Assembly (NCBI GenBank): GCA_022712235.1
Contig: JALAGW010000117.1
Coordinates: forward strand, 1-25,983
Source of the DNA: Brevundimonas sp.
GTDB lineage: Bacteria > Pseudomonadota > Alphaproteobacteria > Caulobacterales > Caulobacteraceae
DNA length: 25,983 nucleotides
Direction: 5' to 3'
Made by a program: the position numbers and the translations under genes. Under the pieces are notes generated by a model. The model had not been told where the DNA came from, made no database searches, and saw nothing but the letters and a program-made list of their open reading frames with translations. Of the stretch, positions 7,147-14,495 are shown in pieces (position 1 is the stretch's first letter; each line of letters begins with the position of its first letter).

Positions 7147-8052
7147 CTAGTCGAGTGGCAGGTCCGCGGCGTTCAGCGTGGCGATCGCGTCGCGGATGAC
7201 CTGGTGGCGGTCCGTGTCCCGCTCGAAGAACGAGAGGGTTATGAGCTGAATCGAGGCCTGGCCCTTGGTGATGTCGAAATAGGCCGGATTAACTGTCGCC
7301 ATGTAGAGACCGCCATCTTCACAGGCCTTCAGGATCGTGCGGCGTGTGGCGGCGCACGCTGTTTCCTGCCGTTCGATCGCCGACAGCGTCGCCAACTCCG
7401 CAGCGGCGCCCGGCGTCGCCATGTGCTCCAGATAGGTCTGGCGGGTCATCGGGACGAAAAGCGGTACACCCGGACGCGATCGGACCAGAACAGTCTGATC
7501 CCCCTCGCGGTAGACATCGAACCCATTGTGCCGGGGCAGCGGCGTCATCGGCAACTGCACGTGCCCTCGGTAGTCGCCCGGGTCGCGCAGCACGGCGGCA
7601 AGCGGGTCGTTCGTGCGCAGTGTCAGGCCGGGGCCGCAGTGGCTCGCGCGCCGGCCGTCCCGCGAGGGGCAGTCGGATCCACCGGCGATGGGCAGGGTCA
7701 CCAGGGTCAGCGCCTGACCTTGCAACAGCGCACGATCAGGCGTGCTGCGAGTTTGTACGGAACTGCGAAGCGAAAAGCCGTCGAGCGAGGCGAACCGCGG
7801 CTGCTGGTGGATGACGTCCAGCAGGCCTCGGAGCCGCTCGTTCATGAGGCGACCTCCGGCCGCAGGGACCCGTCGGTCGCTGGTCTCAGTCGTGGCCGCC
7901 ACGTTGACCCCGCCTTGACCGGCTTGAGCCGTCGTTGGCTGGGCTTGGGCCTGGCCGGCGCAGGGTGCGACGGCGGCCAGTGTGGCGGCGATAATGAAGG
8001 TCGATGCGAGTCGCGAACGCGCGGGTCGATGGGTGGCCATGAGCTTTGGCAT
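7147..8052 (-). CDS. Secreted protein of unknown function
   Basis: The 301-residue product has a clear signal peptide: a basic start (RPARSRLAS), a hydrophobic core (TFIIAATLAAVAP) and a cleavage site near AQAQA, followed by a Gln/Thr/Gly-rich linker. The mature part, from about residue 70, contains four cysteines (SDC, SHC, TAC, KAC), which suggests disulfides in the periplasm. I do not recognise the family. A second in-frame ATG at 8040 would leave the same signal peptide. The gene is divergent from a TetR gene, and one of two matching inverted repeats lies 72 bp upstream of its start, so it is a likely target of that TetR protein. Confidence 0.72.
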   Translation of the reverse strand: MPKLMATHRPARSRLASTFIIAATLAAVAPCAGQAQAQPTTAQAGQGGVNVAATTETSDRRVPAAGGRLMNERLRGLLDVIHQQPRFASLDGFSLRSSVQTRSTPDRALLQGQALTLVTLPIAGGSDCPSRDGRRASHCGPGLTLRTNDPLAAVLRDPGDYRGHVQLPMTPLPRHNGFDVYREGDQTVLVRSRPGVPLFVPMTRQTYLEHMATPGAAAELATLSAIERQETACAATRRTILKACEDGGLYMATVNPAYFDITKGQASIQLITLSFFERDTDRHQVIRDAIATLNAADLPLD

Positions 8053-8123
8053 TGGGCGGTCCAGTCCAGCAATTTGGGGGAGAGGCTAGGCTCTGACCAA
8101 ATTGAAGTTGCCAGTCAATATGT

Positions 8124-8144
8124 GATGTTAGCGCAACTAACATC
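8124..8144. promoter_or_regulatory. Inverted repeat, candidate TetR operator 1
   Basis: GATGTTAG, five bases, CTAACATC: perfect 8-base arms. A second copy with the same 8-5-8 geometry lies at 8293-8313 next to the tetR start. This copy lies upstream of the divergent secreted-protein gene. Confidence 0.72.
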
Positions 8145-8292
8145 TTTGCCCCTTGGGAGTGCAGAATCGCCGCCACGTCTGGATTCTAGGCTGGCTTCAG
8201 CCGCAATTTGTGAGGACGGAGCATCCGTCCCATCACCGGAAAACAGCGCTGAAGCGGTCCTTAAATCGAATTCATGTTGCAGGGACAGGCTC

Positions 8293-8313
8293 CATGTTAT
8301 AACCACTAACATC
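8293..8313. promoter_or_regulatory. Inverted repeat, candidate TetR operator 2
   Basis: CATGTTAT, five bases, CTAACATC ends immediately before the ATG of the tetR gene. The right arm is identical to that of operator 1 and the left arm differs from it at two positions (first and last). Binding here would directly block expression of the regulator, consistent with autorepression. Confidence 0.68.
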
Positions 8314-8940
8314 ATGACCGGAACACGCAGCTACAAATCCGAACTTCGTCGCGAGCAAGCGGAGGGAACGCGTCTGCGTATTCTCGACGCGGCCGCTCGA
8401 CTCCTCGAGCGCGACGGCGCCGACGCGGGGATGACGAACCGGAAGGTGGCTGCGGAAGCCGGCGTGACCGAGATGACTGTGTATCGCCACTTCCCCAGCC
8501 GAGCCGTGCTCGACGAGGCCCTGTGGCGGCACATCAACGACAAGCAGGGTGTGGCGGGCGGGTTCCCCGACCGCTTTGAAGAGATGATCGAACGTCTCCC
8601 CCAACTGTTCGCGTCCTTCGACGCCAACCCTGCCCACATCACGAGCACCGTCACCACGCCGACCGGCCGCGAGATGCGCGCCAGTCAGGATGAGGTCCGG
8701 CGCGCCGCCTTCCTGGGTGCGGTCGCCGAGGGTGCTCGTGATCTCCCTGTCGAAGATCAGCGGCGCGCCGCCGCTGTCCTTCAGCTTCTGTATTCCGCCT
8801 ACGCCTGGATTTCTCTGCGCGAGCAGTGGGCTCTGGATGGATCCGACGCTTCCGGCGCGATCCAGTGGGCGGCGCGTACCCTTGTCAAAGACCTTGAACA
8901 GCGCGGCGGCGAGCCGCTCTCCCCTCCACAAGAGACCTAA
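8314..8940 (+). CDS. TetR/AcrR-family transcriptional regulator
   Basis: The 208-residue protein has a TetR helix-turn-helix at about residues 16-62 (RILDAAARLLERDGADAG, then AAEAGVTEMTVYRHFPS), followed by a helical ligand domain with the common segment LQLLYSAYAWISLREQW. The ATG at 8314 follows the inverted repeat 8293-8313 without a gap and has no evident Shine-Dalgarno sequence, so translation may be weak or nearly leaderless. It heads a short plus-strand operon with the VOC-like gene 9 bp downstream and the small membrane peptide after that, and is divergent from the secreted-protein gene. Likely targets are itself, its operon and the divergent gene. Confidence 0.9.
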   Translation: MTGTRSYKSELRREQAEGTRLRILDAAARLLERDGADAGMTNRKVAAEAGVTEMTVYRHFPSRAVLDEALWRHINDKQGVAGGFPDRFEEMIERLPQLFASFDANPAHITSTVTTPTGREMRASQDEVRRAAFLGAVAEGARDLPVEDQRRAAAVLQLLYSAYAWISLREQWALDGSDASGAIQWAARTLVKDLEQRGGEPLSPPQET

Positions 8941-8949
8941 GACCTTCTC

Positions 8950-9465
8950 ATGATCGCCCATTTCTCTCTCCCCGCCCGCGAACCCCAGAGCGTGGCGGCG
9001 GTCTTCGCTGATCTGATCGACGGCGTCGCCATGCCGTTCCCGGTCGTTCCCGGCGCCTGGGTCGCCATCGCCAAGGACGGCTCCGGCACCGGAATCGAAG
9101 TGCTTCCAGAGGCTTCGGCCCACAATCAGGGCGAGGGCGAGGCTGATCCCTCGCGCAAGGCCAACGGGCCCGAGGTGATGCCTTGGGAGGTTCAGATCCG
9201 TCAGGATGGCGCGGCTCAGGATGCGAGCGGCTTCCACGTCGCGCTGACAAGCCCGTTGTCGATCGACGAGATCATCACCATCGCGCGGACTCAAGGCTGG
9301 CGCGCCGTGCCGTGCGACCGCGGCGGCGTGTTCGACCTCGTGGAGGTCTGGGTGGAGAACCGCTTCCTTGTCGAGGTGCTGCCGCCGGCGGGGACTGATC
9401 GCTACATGGCCTTCTACAACCCCGAAGTCGCCGGCCAGATGTTCAACATGGCGCCGCCAGCATGA
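8950..9465 (+). CDS. VOC/glyoxalase-like conserved hypothetical protein
   Basis: The 171-residue protein has a beginning (AHFSLPAREPQSVAAVFADLIDG) and a MPFPVVPGAWVAIAKDGSGTGIEV segment that resemble a one-half vicinal-oxygen-chelate (glyoxalase-like) fold. The match is from the pattern of strands, not from identified metal ligands. It follows the tetR gene by 9 bp, so it is probably co-transcribed and controlled by it, and it overlaps the next small gene by an ATGA. A role in binding or transforming a small compound sensed by the TetR protein is possible but only inferred. Confidence 0.75.
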   Translation: MIAHFSLPAREPQSVAAVFADLIDGVAMPFPVVPGAWVAIAKDGSGTGIEVLPEASAHNQGEGEADPSRKANGPEVMPWEVQIRQDGAAQDASGFHVALTSPLSIDEIITIARTQGWRAVPCDRGGVFDLVEVWVENRFLVEVLPPAGTDRYMAFYNPEVAGQMFNMAPPA

Positions 9466-9548
9466 ACGCTTTGCCGACCGCCCTCTGGCTGATGCTGTTT
9501 GCGCTGGCGACCGCCGGCCTCGCGATGGTCTCGACCAAGCTCCGCTAA
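9462..9548 (+). CDS. 28-residue single-pass membrane peptide
   Basis: The start codon overlaps the stop of the VOC-like gene as ATGA, which points to translational coupling. The peptide begins MNALPTALWLMLFALATAG, has one hydrophobic stretch of about 17 residues, and ends in a short polar tail with Lys and Arg (STKLR), giving an expected topology with the C-terminus in the cytoplasm. It is too short for most gene finders and I know no family. The overlap and the clean hydrophobic profile support a real gene, but chance cannot be excluded. Confidence 0.5.
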   Translation: MNALPTALWLMLFALATAGLAMVSTKLR

Positions 9549-9622
9549 CTCTCTTCCGACAACTCGCTCGCCATGACGCTCCCTCGGGAGCGACCGATGG
9601 CGCGCGCCTGAAAGGCAAACTG

Positions 9623-10327
9623 ATGAAGTACGCAGTTCTCAGCACGATCGCCGTCGCCGTCGTGACCGCGGTCCTCTGCTCCGCTCAACCCGCGTCGGCC
9701 CAGGACTTTGGTCGCATGCTCGGCCGACTGGCCGAACGCACGGTCGAGCGCGGCGCACGCAACGTGATCGACGAAGCCACCCGGCCCGGCGATCGGCCTC
9801 GCAGCAGGTCCAGTGAAAGTGGATCGGCCGCCACCGGCGGGCGCGACGATGCGCCGGCGACCAACGAAGCGGCGATCCCGGCCCCGGCGGGCGTGGAGCC
9901 CTGGCCGATCAACGCGGGCCACCGGGCGGTCGTCCGGCCCCACCAGTTCGTGTTCTCGCCCGAATCCATGGCGCAGAAGCAGGCGTTCAGCGAGGCGAGC
10001 CGATACTCCTGCACCGCCTGCGAGGCGTCGATGGATATCGACAGCTGGAGGAAGTTCATCCACCCGGATCGGGACACCTACTCCGCCTGGGGCAATCTGA
10101 TCGCGAGCTTCACCGTCGGCCGCGTGATGGATTGGCGGGGCAACCACGTGGACGGTCGCATCACCGTGGTGAGCGAGGTGCCGGTTGGTGGTTTCGAATG
10201 TCGCCAGCTTCGTCACCGGATCAGCACGAGGGAAGCGACGCCGCGCGTCACCGAGCGTCCCGGGCTCATTTGCTACGGCAAGCGCGACCAGTACTCGGGC
10301 TCCAACACCTGGCACGAGGTGTTCTGA
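9623..10327 (+). CDS. Secreted Cys-containing protein, surface-antigen-like C-terminus
   Basis: The 234-residue product has a signal peptide ending at about residue 26 (CSAQPASA, then QDF), an Arg-rich segment (FGRMLGRLAERTVERGARN), a disordered Pro/Ala/Ser-rich linker, and a C-terminal domain from about residue 120. That domain has several cysteines (SCTAC, FECRQL, LICYGK) and ends in a W-H-E segment. The spacing of FECRQL, GLICYGK and the closing Trp is reminiscent of the C-terminal domain of 17-kDa surface antigen-like proteins; this is only a resemblance. An AAAGG sequence precedes the ATG at 9623. It opens a series of envelope-protein genes on the same strand. Confidence 0.75.
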   Translation: MKYAVLSTIAVAVVTAVLCSAQPASAQDFGRMLGRLAERTVERGARNVIDEATRPGDRPRSRSSESGSAATGGRDDAPATNEAAIPAPAGVEPWPINAGHRAVVRPHQFVFSPESMAQKQAFSEASRYSCTACEASMDIDSWRKFIHPDRDTYSAWGNLIASFTVGRVMDWRGNHVDGRITVVSEVPVGGFECRQLRHRISTREATPRVTERPGLICYGKRDQYSGSNTWHEVF

Positions 10328-10383
10328 TAATCGGGCCCTCCGGACTGGGGCGCCTGCGCTGTCGCAAGGCGTTCACCAGCGTC

Positions 10384-11007
10384 ATGCTCGCGGTGCTGCT
10401 CCTGTGTGCGGGAAGTCCGCAGCTTGCGGTCGCCGCGCCCATGGATCCCCGCCCGGGCATTGGCCGGTCGACTGCCGAACCCACGGGGACGGCGCTCGAA
10501 CTGCCAGTCGGGTTGATGTCTCCAGAGCGCTTCGCGGGATACTCCGAAGATCATTGTCGACGCGACGATGACAGTCGGACGGACCTGGAGATCGGGCATG
10601 GCCTGAACGTCCAGGTTTGTCTGAGCCTGATCAACACGACCGCACAGCCCATCACGCTCAGCTTGCCCGCCGGACTCATCTTTGTTTCGTGGGATGATGA
10701 GACTCAGAACGGCTTGCTGATCACGACGGAAACCTTCGAGATTCCGCCGGGAGACGAGCCCTTTTTCGTCCGGCTTGGCCTGCATTGCCTGAACATCGGC
10801 CGGTCTCCCAGCGGCCTCGGAGATGATTTCCGCCTCGGTCCGGTGACGGATGATCCTCTGCTCCATCGTCTCCTGGAGCGTCTCGACGGCCACCAGCTCA
10901 CCGACGAGGACGTCATGTACGTCCAGAATCTGGTCTGGAACGCGACGGACGATATCAGTCTGACGCCGCCGGACCGGGCTTGGCTCGCGGCGCTCGCCGA
11001 CCGCTGA
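10384..11007 (+). CDS. Secreted protein of unknown family, paralogue A
   Basis: The 207-residue reading from ATG 10384 is a clear paralogue of the product of 12476-13108. Both share RPGIGxST after the signal peptide, a central SxDDETQNGLLI plus ETFEIPPGDEP block, and three cysteines (58, 79, 135 here). The signal peptide as started here (MLAVLLLCAG, to AVAA) lacks positive charges. The codons just before encode RCRKAF, a natural signal-peptide head, but there is no ATG, GTG or TTG in frame there; a CTG at 10345 or 10354, the former next to GGACTGGGG, is possible. The start is therefore uncertain. The upstream gene ends 56 bp before. I do not recognise the family. Confidence 0.75.
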   Translation: MLAVLLLCAGSPQLAVAAPMDPRPGIGRSTAEPTGTALELPVGLMSPERFAGYSEDHCRRDDDSRTDLEIGHGLNVQVCLSLINTTAQPITLSLPAGLIFVSWDDETQNGLLITTETFEIPPGDEPFFVRLGLHCLNIGRSPSGLGDDFRLGPVTDDPLLHRLLERLDGHQLTDEDVMYVQNLVWNATDDISLTPPDRAWLAALADR

Positions 11008-11124
11008 ATGCAGATCGCCACGCCCCCCAACACTTCCGTCGGACATGGCGCTGCCCCCGACCTTCGGCCGTCCTGACGACCGGAGCACGACTCCACGCGC
11101 CTTCAAACCTCTCAGAGAAAACCT

Positions 11125-11937
11125 ATGAAACTCACCTACCTCGCGACCGCTGCGGTCGCGGCTTTCCTTGCGACGCCTGCTCTGGCGCAAGACCGCGTCG
11201 GCTCCGTCGGCGCCACCTTCGGCAACTCGAGCCTCGCAATCGAGGACAGCGACACCGATGCCGACGTCTGGACGGTCGATGGCACGGTCGCGCTTCCGGT
11301 CGCCGATTGGACCGTCACGCTCGACGCGGTCGTCGACAAGGCCGACTCGGACGCCGGTGACGCCACCTTCGGCGGGGGCGCGGTGCACCTGACTCGCATC
11401 TTCGGCTCGGATGTCCGCCTCGGCGGCTTCGTGGGCGCCGATGGCCTGGGCGATGGCGATCAATCCTGGCTCGGTGGATTGGAGGCGCAGAAGTACCTGT
11501 CGAAGGCGACGCTGACCGCCCAGACCGCCTACGCTTCGGTCGACGACCTCGACATGGACATCTGGACCGTGGGCGGGGAGGCCGCCTTCTATCCGATGGC
11601 GCGACTGCGCCTGCATGTCGACGCCGCCTACAATGGCGTTCAGACCTCGGACCAGGACGTCGATGCCTGGACCTACGGCGCCGGCGCCGAATACTGGCTG
11701 CCGAACACCGCACTCACCGTGGTGGGGGATTTCAATCGCCTCGAATGGGAGGCGGTCGAGATCGACACCTGGACGATCGGCCTGCGCTTCAACTTCGGCG
11801 GCGACCTCCAGCAACGTGATCGAAAGGGCGGCGGCCTGCGCTTCAGCCCGATGATGCGGACACTCAACGCCTTCGGCGGCAGCTCGGACGGCGGTGATGA
11901 TGTCGAGGTCCCGGAAGGCCCCGGCGGCCCGGTCTGA
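11125..11937 (+). CDS. Outer-membrane beta-barrel protein (porin-like)
   Basis: The 270-residue protein has a textbook signal peptide (MKLTYLATAAVAAFLATPALA, cut after residue 21). The mature part alternates hydrophobic and polar residues like barrel strands and contains four copies of an acidic-x-Trp-Thr motif: VWT at about residue 48, IWT at 146, AWT at 181 and TWT at 215. The last strand ends at IGLRFNFGG, about 45 residues before the C-terminus, and is followed by a Gly/Asp/Pro-rich tail, so the usual terminal aromatic residue of a barrel is not at the very end. The fold is inferred; transport substrate unknown. The next gene is preceded by a 14-bp hairpin. Confidence 0.7.
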   Translation: MKLTYLATAAVAAFLATPALAQDRVGSVGATFGNSSLAIEDSDTDADVWTVDGTVALPVADWTVTLDAVVDKADSDAGDATFGGGAVHLTRIFGSDVRLGGFVGADGLGDGDQSWLGGLEAQKYLSKATLTAQTAYASVDDLDMDIWTVGGEAAFYPMARLRLHVDAAYNGVQTSDQDVDAWTYGAGAEYWLPNTALTVVGDFNRLEWEAVEIDTWTIGLRFNFGGDLQQRDRKGGGLRFSPMMRTLNAFGGSSDGGDDVEVPEGPGGPV

Positions 11938-11944
11938 CGACGCC

Positions 11945-11976
11945 GGATCCGGGCGGCGCAGTCGCCGCCTGGATCC
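11945..11976 (+). terminator. 14-bp hairpin after the barrel gene
   Basis: GGATCCGGGCGGCG (11945-11958) pairs with CGCCGCCTGGATCC (11963-11976) across a CAGT loop, with a single G-T wobble, starting seven bases after the barrel gene's stop codon. There is no clean T-run, so it may act as a terminator with partial read-through into the DUF805 gene or as an mRNA stabiliser. Confidence 0.6.
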
Positions 11977-12008
11977 TCACTTCCATCAAATCTCAGAGAG
12001 GCGCTTCC

Positions 12009-12455
12009 ATGGCCCCCGTTGTCGAACACCTGTTCAATCCCGCCGGCCGCATCGGCCGCAAAACCTTCCTTATCTCCGCCGTCGGATTCATCGCTCTTGG
12101 TATCGTCTGCACTCTCGTGGCGGTCGCGGGGCAGATCATCTCGTTGCTGATGCTGTGGCCCTGGACGGTCGTGGCCGTCAAACGGCTGCATGACATGAAC
12201 CGTAGCGGCGCCTTGGCCATCGCCATGGCGCTGGCCAGCGCAAGTCTGGGCGTCATGGGATCCGTCATCGCGATGCTGTCGCTCAACCCTGGCCTCTTCC
12301 TGGCCGCGGCGTCGGTCATGGCTGTCTTGGGACTCGTCATCGGTCTCGCCGCTCTCGTTTTCATGGTCTGGTTGGCGGTGGCCCCGGGAAGCGCGGGCCC
12401 AAATCGGTTTGGCTTTTCGCAAGACGCCAGTGCGACGCGTCTTGCGTCTCGCTGA
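12009..12455 (+). CDS. DUF805 family inner-membrane protein
   Basis: The 148-residue protein shows the DUF805 pattern: an N-terminal FNPAGRIGRKTF, the conserved KRLHDMNRSG at residues 58-67 and a C-terminal GPNRFG. It has about four hydrophobic segments. The molecular function of this family is not known, but it is an inner-membrane protein in other bacteria. It is followed after 20 bp by paralogue B, so the two are probably co-transcribed. A TCTCAGAGA element stands ten bases before the start and recurs before the barrel gene at 11125. Confidence 0.88.
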   Translation: MAPVVEHLFNPAGRIGRKTFLISAVGFIALGIVCTLVAVAGQIISLLMLWPWTVVAVKRLHDMNRSGALAIAMALASASLGVMGSVIAMLSLNPGLFLAAASVMAVLGLVIGLAALVFMVWLAVAPGSAGPNRFGFSQDASATRLASR

Positions 12456-12475
12456 GCCCTGGCCTGGAGGCTGAC

Positions 12476-13108
12476 ATGAGATTTGTTTCTGCATTCGCGC
12501 TCTGCGCCGCGCTCGCGTTTGGCGAACCTGGTCTGGCGCGGGCTCAGGACGCCAGGCCCGGCATAGGCCCGTCGACCGAACGCCCGGTCGGCCGCCAGTT
12601 CGAGTGGCCCGCTGGCGTGGTGCCGCCGGACCGTTTTCAGGGCTACAGCGAGAACGACTGCCGGCGCCGGCCGGAAGAACCGACGGACGAAGTCCGCGGG
12701 CTGGAAACCTACGTCAGGATTTGTCTGGCGCTCTATAACACCACGTCTGCGCCGATCCGCGTGGATCTGCCGGCAGGCCTGCTGTTCGTGTCGGTCGATG
12801 ACGAGACCCAGAATGGTCTGCTCATCAACCTGGAGACGTTCGAGATACCGCCGGGCGACGAGCCTTATTTCGCAAAGCTGTATCTCTGGTGCGCGAACGC
12901 CAATCGCTCGCCCTCGGGCTACATGGATGAATACGAGACGGGGCCGGTCACGGAAGATCGGAAAATCCTCGACGTCATCAACCGCCTCGCCGGGCGGCCA
13001 TTGACCCAGGAGGATGTCAGGTTTGTCCAGGCGGTTATCTGGAGCGCGACGGACGACAAGGAGTTGGCGGACTATGAACAGGCGTGGCTGCACGGGGGCG
13101 CCCAGTGA
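12476..13108 (+). CDS. Secreted protein of unknown family, paralogue B
   Basis: The 210-residue product has a conventional signal peptide (MRFVSAFALCAALAFG, cut near ARAQ) and a mature domain that matches paralogue A almost throughout: RPGIGPST, a Cys-Arg-Arg at 62-64, a CLxLxNTT segment with cysteine 83, LPAGLxFVSxDDETQNGLLI, ETFEIPPGDEP, and cysteine 139. A start preceded by GGAGG is evident. The last codons overlap the next gene as GTGA. The function is unknown; three conserved cysteines and export suggest a folded periplasmic or surface protein. The paralogue pair probably arose by duplication, with the barrel and DUF805 genes lying between. Confidence 0.85.
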   Translation: MRFVSAFALCAALAFGEPGLARAQDARPGIGPSTERPVGRQFEWPAGVVPPDRFQGYSENDCRRRPEEPTDEVRGLETYVRICLALYNTTSAPIRVDLPAGLLFVSVDDETQNGLLINLETFEIPPGDEPYFAKLYLWCANANRSPSGYMDEYETGPVTEDRKILDVINRLAGRPLTQEDVRFVQAVIWSATDDKELADYEQAWLHGGAQ

Positions 13109-14142
13109 GCCCGCGCAGCGGCGGCGTCTGGCGACGATGCTGTAAAATCTTCGCGGCGGCCGTCGTGATGCCCAGCACAATCCTGTCTGCCGGTGAGACG
13201 GCTGCCCAGTCTCGGGTCACGCCGTCACGCAGCGTCGCGCTGACGTTCGACGATCTGCCCTACGTCGGCGCCATCGGCGACGCGGAAGGGCAGTTTTCCC
13301 GCGCGAACGTCCTGGTGCTCAATCGGCGGATCCTCGACGCGCTTCGTGAAGCGGCCGTGCCGGCGACGGGGTTCGTCGTCGAACACAGCCTTGAGGCTCT
13401 GGGGGAGGATGGACGGGCGCTGACGCCCCTCTGGACCGAGGGCGACTTCGATCTCGGCAACCATGGCTATTCGCACGCCGACACGAATGACCTGGATTTG
13501 ACCGGGATTGAGCAAGAGGTTTTGCGCGGCGAGGCTTCAGTCAGAGTGGCCATGACCGAGGCGGGCAAAACCCTCCGATTCATGCGCTTTCCCATGAATC
13601 ACACCGGCGACACCCCGGACAAGCGTGACGGAATCCGGGCGATCCTGGATCGGTACGGATACCAATCCGCAGCCTCGACGATCGACACGTCGGACTATGT
13701 CTTCGAGGCCGCCTACCAGGCCGCTCTCCGCCAGGGGCGAACAGATTGTCAGGCCCTCATCCGAGACGCCTACGTCGACTATTCGGCGGTACAGATCGAC
13801 TATTACGCCGCATTGAGTGCCGAGGTCCTCGGCTATGCCCCGCCGGAAGTCGCGCTTCTTCACCTCAACCAGATCAACGCGGACACGCTGCCGCGGCTGC
13901 TCTCGCTTTATCGCGATCGCGGCTTTCAGTTCGTTTCCCTCGCACAGGCGCAGGCCGATCCCGCCTATCAGCGCCGGGGCGACTTCGTGTCCCGGTACGG
14001 ACCCATGTGGGCCTATCGCTGGGCGCGCGAGCGTGGGAGGCGCGTCGGGGGCTCGAAGGAGGCGGAGCCGCCAGTGTGGCTGTCAGCTTATGCCTCGGGC
14101 GCGCTCGATTGTTCGTTCTCGGCCGGTGGACAAAACCAATGA
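13105..14142 (+). CDS. Secreted polysaccharide deacetylase family protein
   Basis: The 345-residue protein is a NodB-type carbohydrate esterase. The metal site has TFDD with Asp49 and Asp50, then GNHGYSH with His120 and His124, and a later RFPMNHTG block corresponding to the third motif. A hydrophobic segment (IFAAAVVMPSTILSAG) after a basic start RRCCK suggests export. I chose the GTG at 13105 because it overlaps the stop of paralogue B (GTGA) and follows a GGGGGCG Shine-Dalgarno; another GTG at 13084 is possible. The likely role is removing acetyl groups from a cell-envelope or extracellular polysaccharide. It closes the envelope-gene series. Confidence 0.88.
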   Translation: MSPRSGGVWRRCCKIFAAAVVMPSTILSAGETAAQSRVTPSRSVALTFDDLPYVGAIGDAEGQFSRANVLVLNRRILDALREAAVPATGFVVEHSLEALGEDGRALTPLWTEGDFDLGNHGYSHADTNDLDLTGIEQEVLRGEASVRVAMTEAGKTLRFMRFPMNHTGDTPDKRDGIRAILDRYGYQSAASTIDTSDYVFEAAYQAALRQGRTDCQALIRDAYVDYSAVQIDYYAALSAEVLGYAPPEVALLHLNQINADTLPRLLSLYRDRGFQFVSLAQAQADPAYQRRGDFVSRYGPMWAYRWARERGRRVGGSKEAEPPVWLSAYASGALDCSFSAGGQNQ

Positions 14143-14167
14143 CCGCTATGCGCCCCGGGCCGACCGT
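14135..14167 (+). repeat. Dispersed intergenic motif, copy 3
   Basis: ACCAATGACCGCTA then TGCGCC, overlapping the stop codon of the deacetylase gene. It has the same core as the copies at 397, 4034, 17909 and 21383, with two bases missing in the centre. Confidence 0.35.
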
Positions 14168-14181
14168 AAACCGACCACAAG

Positions 14182-14415
14182 ATGATCAGGGGAAACAGAC
14201 ATGCTGATCCTGGCGATTACAGCGTCGATCGCCAGACCTTTGGCCTTCATCTGCTTGGCGCGTTGCTGGACGAAACGGTCAAAGCCGAGTTGCATCAGGG
14301 CCGGGTGAATCGGAACCCGGCGGATGCCAGCCTTCGATTTAACGTGTTTGGCGTCACCGCTGCCAAGGTTGCCGCCGCCATCTTCGCAGATATTGAAATA
14401 GGGGACCGGATTTGA
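14182..14415 (+). CDS. Doubtful small ORF, possibly a frameshifted gene remnant
   Basis: This 77-codon frame lies in the 353-bp gap between the deacetylase and the amylase. Codon use (mostly G or C at third positions) and a hydrophobic-polar pattern (HLLGALLDETVKAEL) suggest it may once have coded. Its ATG has no ribosome binding site. The AGGGGA nearby fits instead an ATG at 14201 in a different frame, which stops after 35 codons. The stop of this frame overlaps a TTG-started frame (14412-14501) with a hydrophobic stretch (LAGLLLASAG). Taken together, the pieces could be one decayed gene with frameshifts. I do not recognise it. Confidence 0.3.
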   Translation: MIRGNRHADPGDYSVDRQTFGLHLLGALLDETVKAELHQGRVNRNPADASLRFNVFGVTAAKVAAAIFADIEIGDRI

Positions 14416-14495
14416 CTCTCAGCGGTGGTTTGGCAGGACTGCTTCTGGCCAGCGCAGGGGCGTCCCTTCCGCTCGGGGGCTCGGCGATGGCGATT

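Noticed and set aside
8272..9645. Minus-strand frame of 457 codons opposite tetR and the VOC-like gene
   Set aside because: The plus strand has two convincing genes, and the minus reading lacks any domain.
10273..11814. Minus-strand frame of 513 codons under the envelope genes
   Set aside because: Low-complexity Arg/Gly/Val composition and no motifs; the plus strand holds paralogue A and the barrel gene with signal peptides.
11993..13180. Minus-strand frame of 395 codons opposite DUF805 and paralogue B
   Set aside because: Arg-rich shadow of the GC-rich coding strand with no recognisable domain; the plus-strand genes have clear family and paralogue support.
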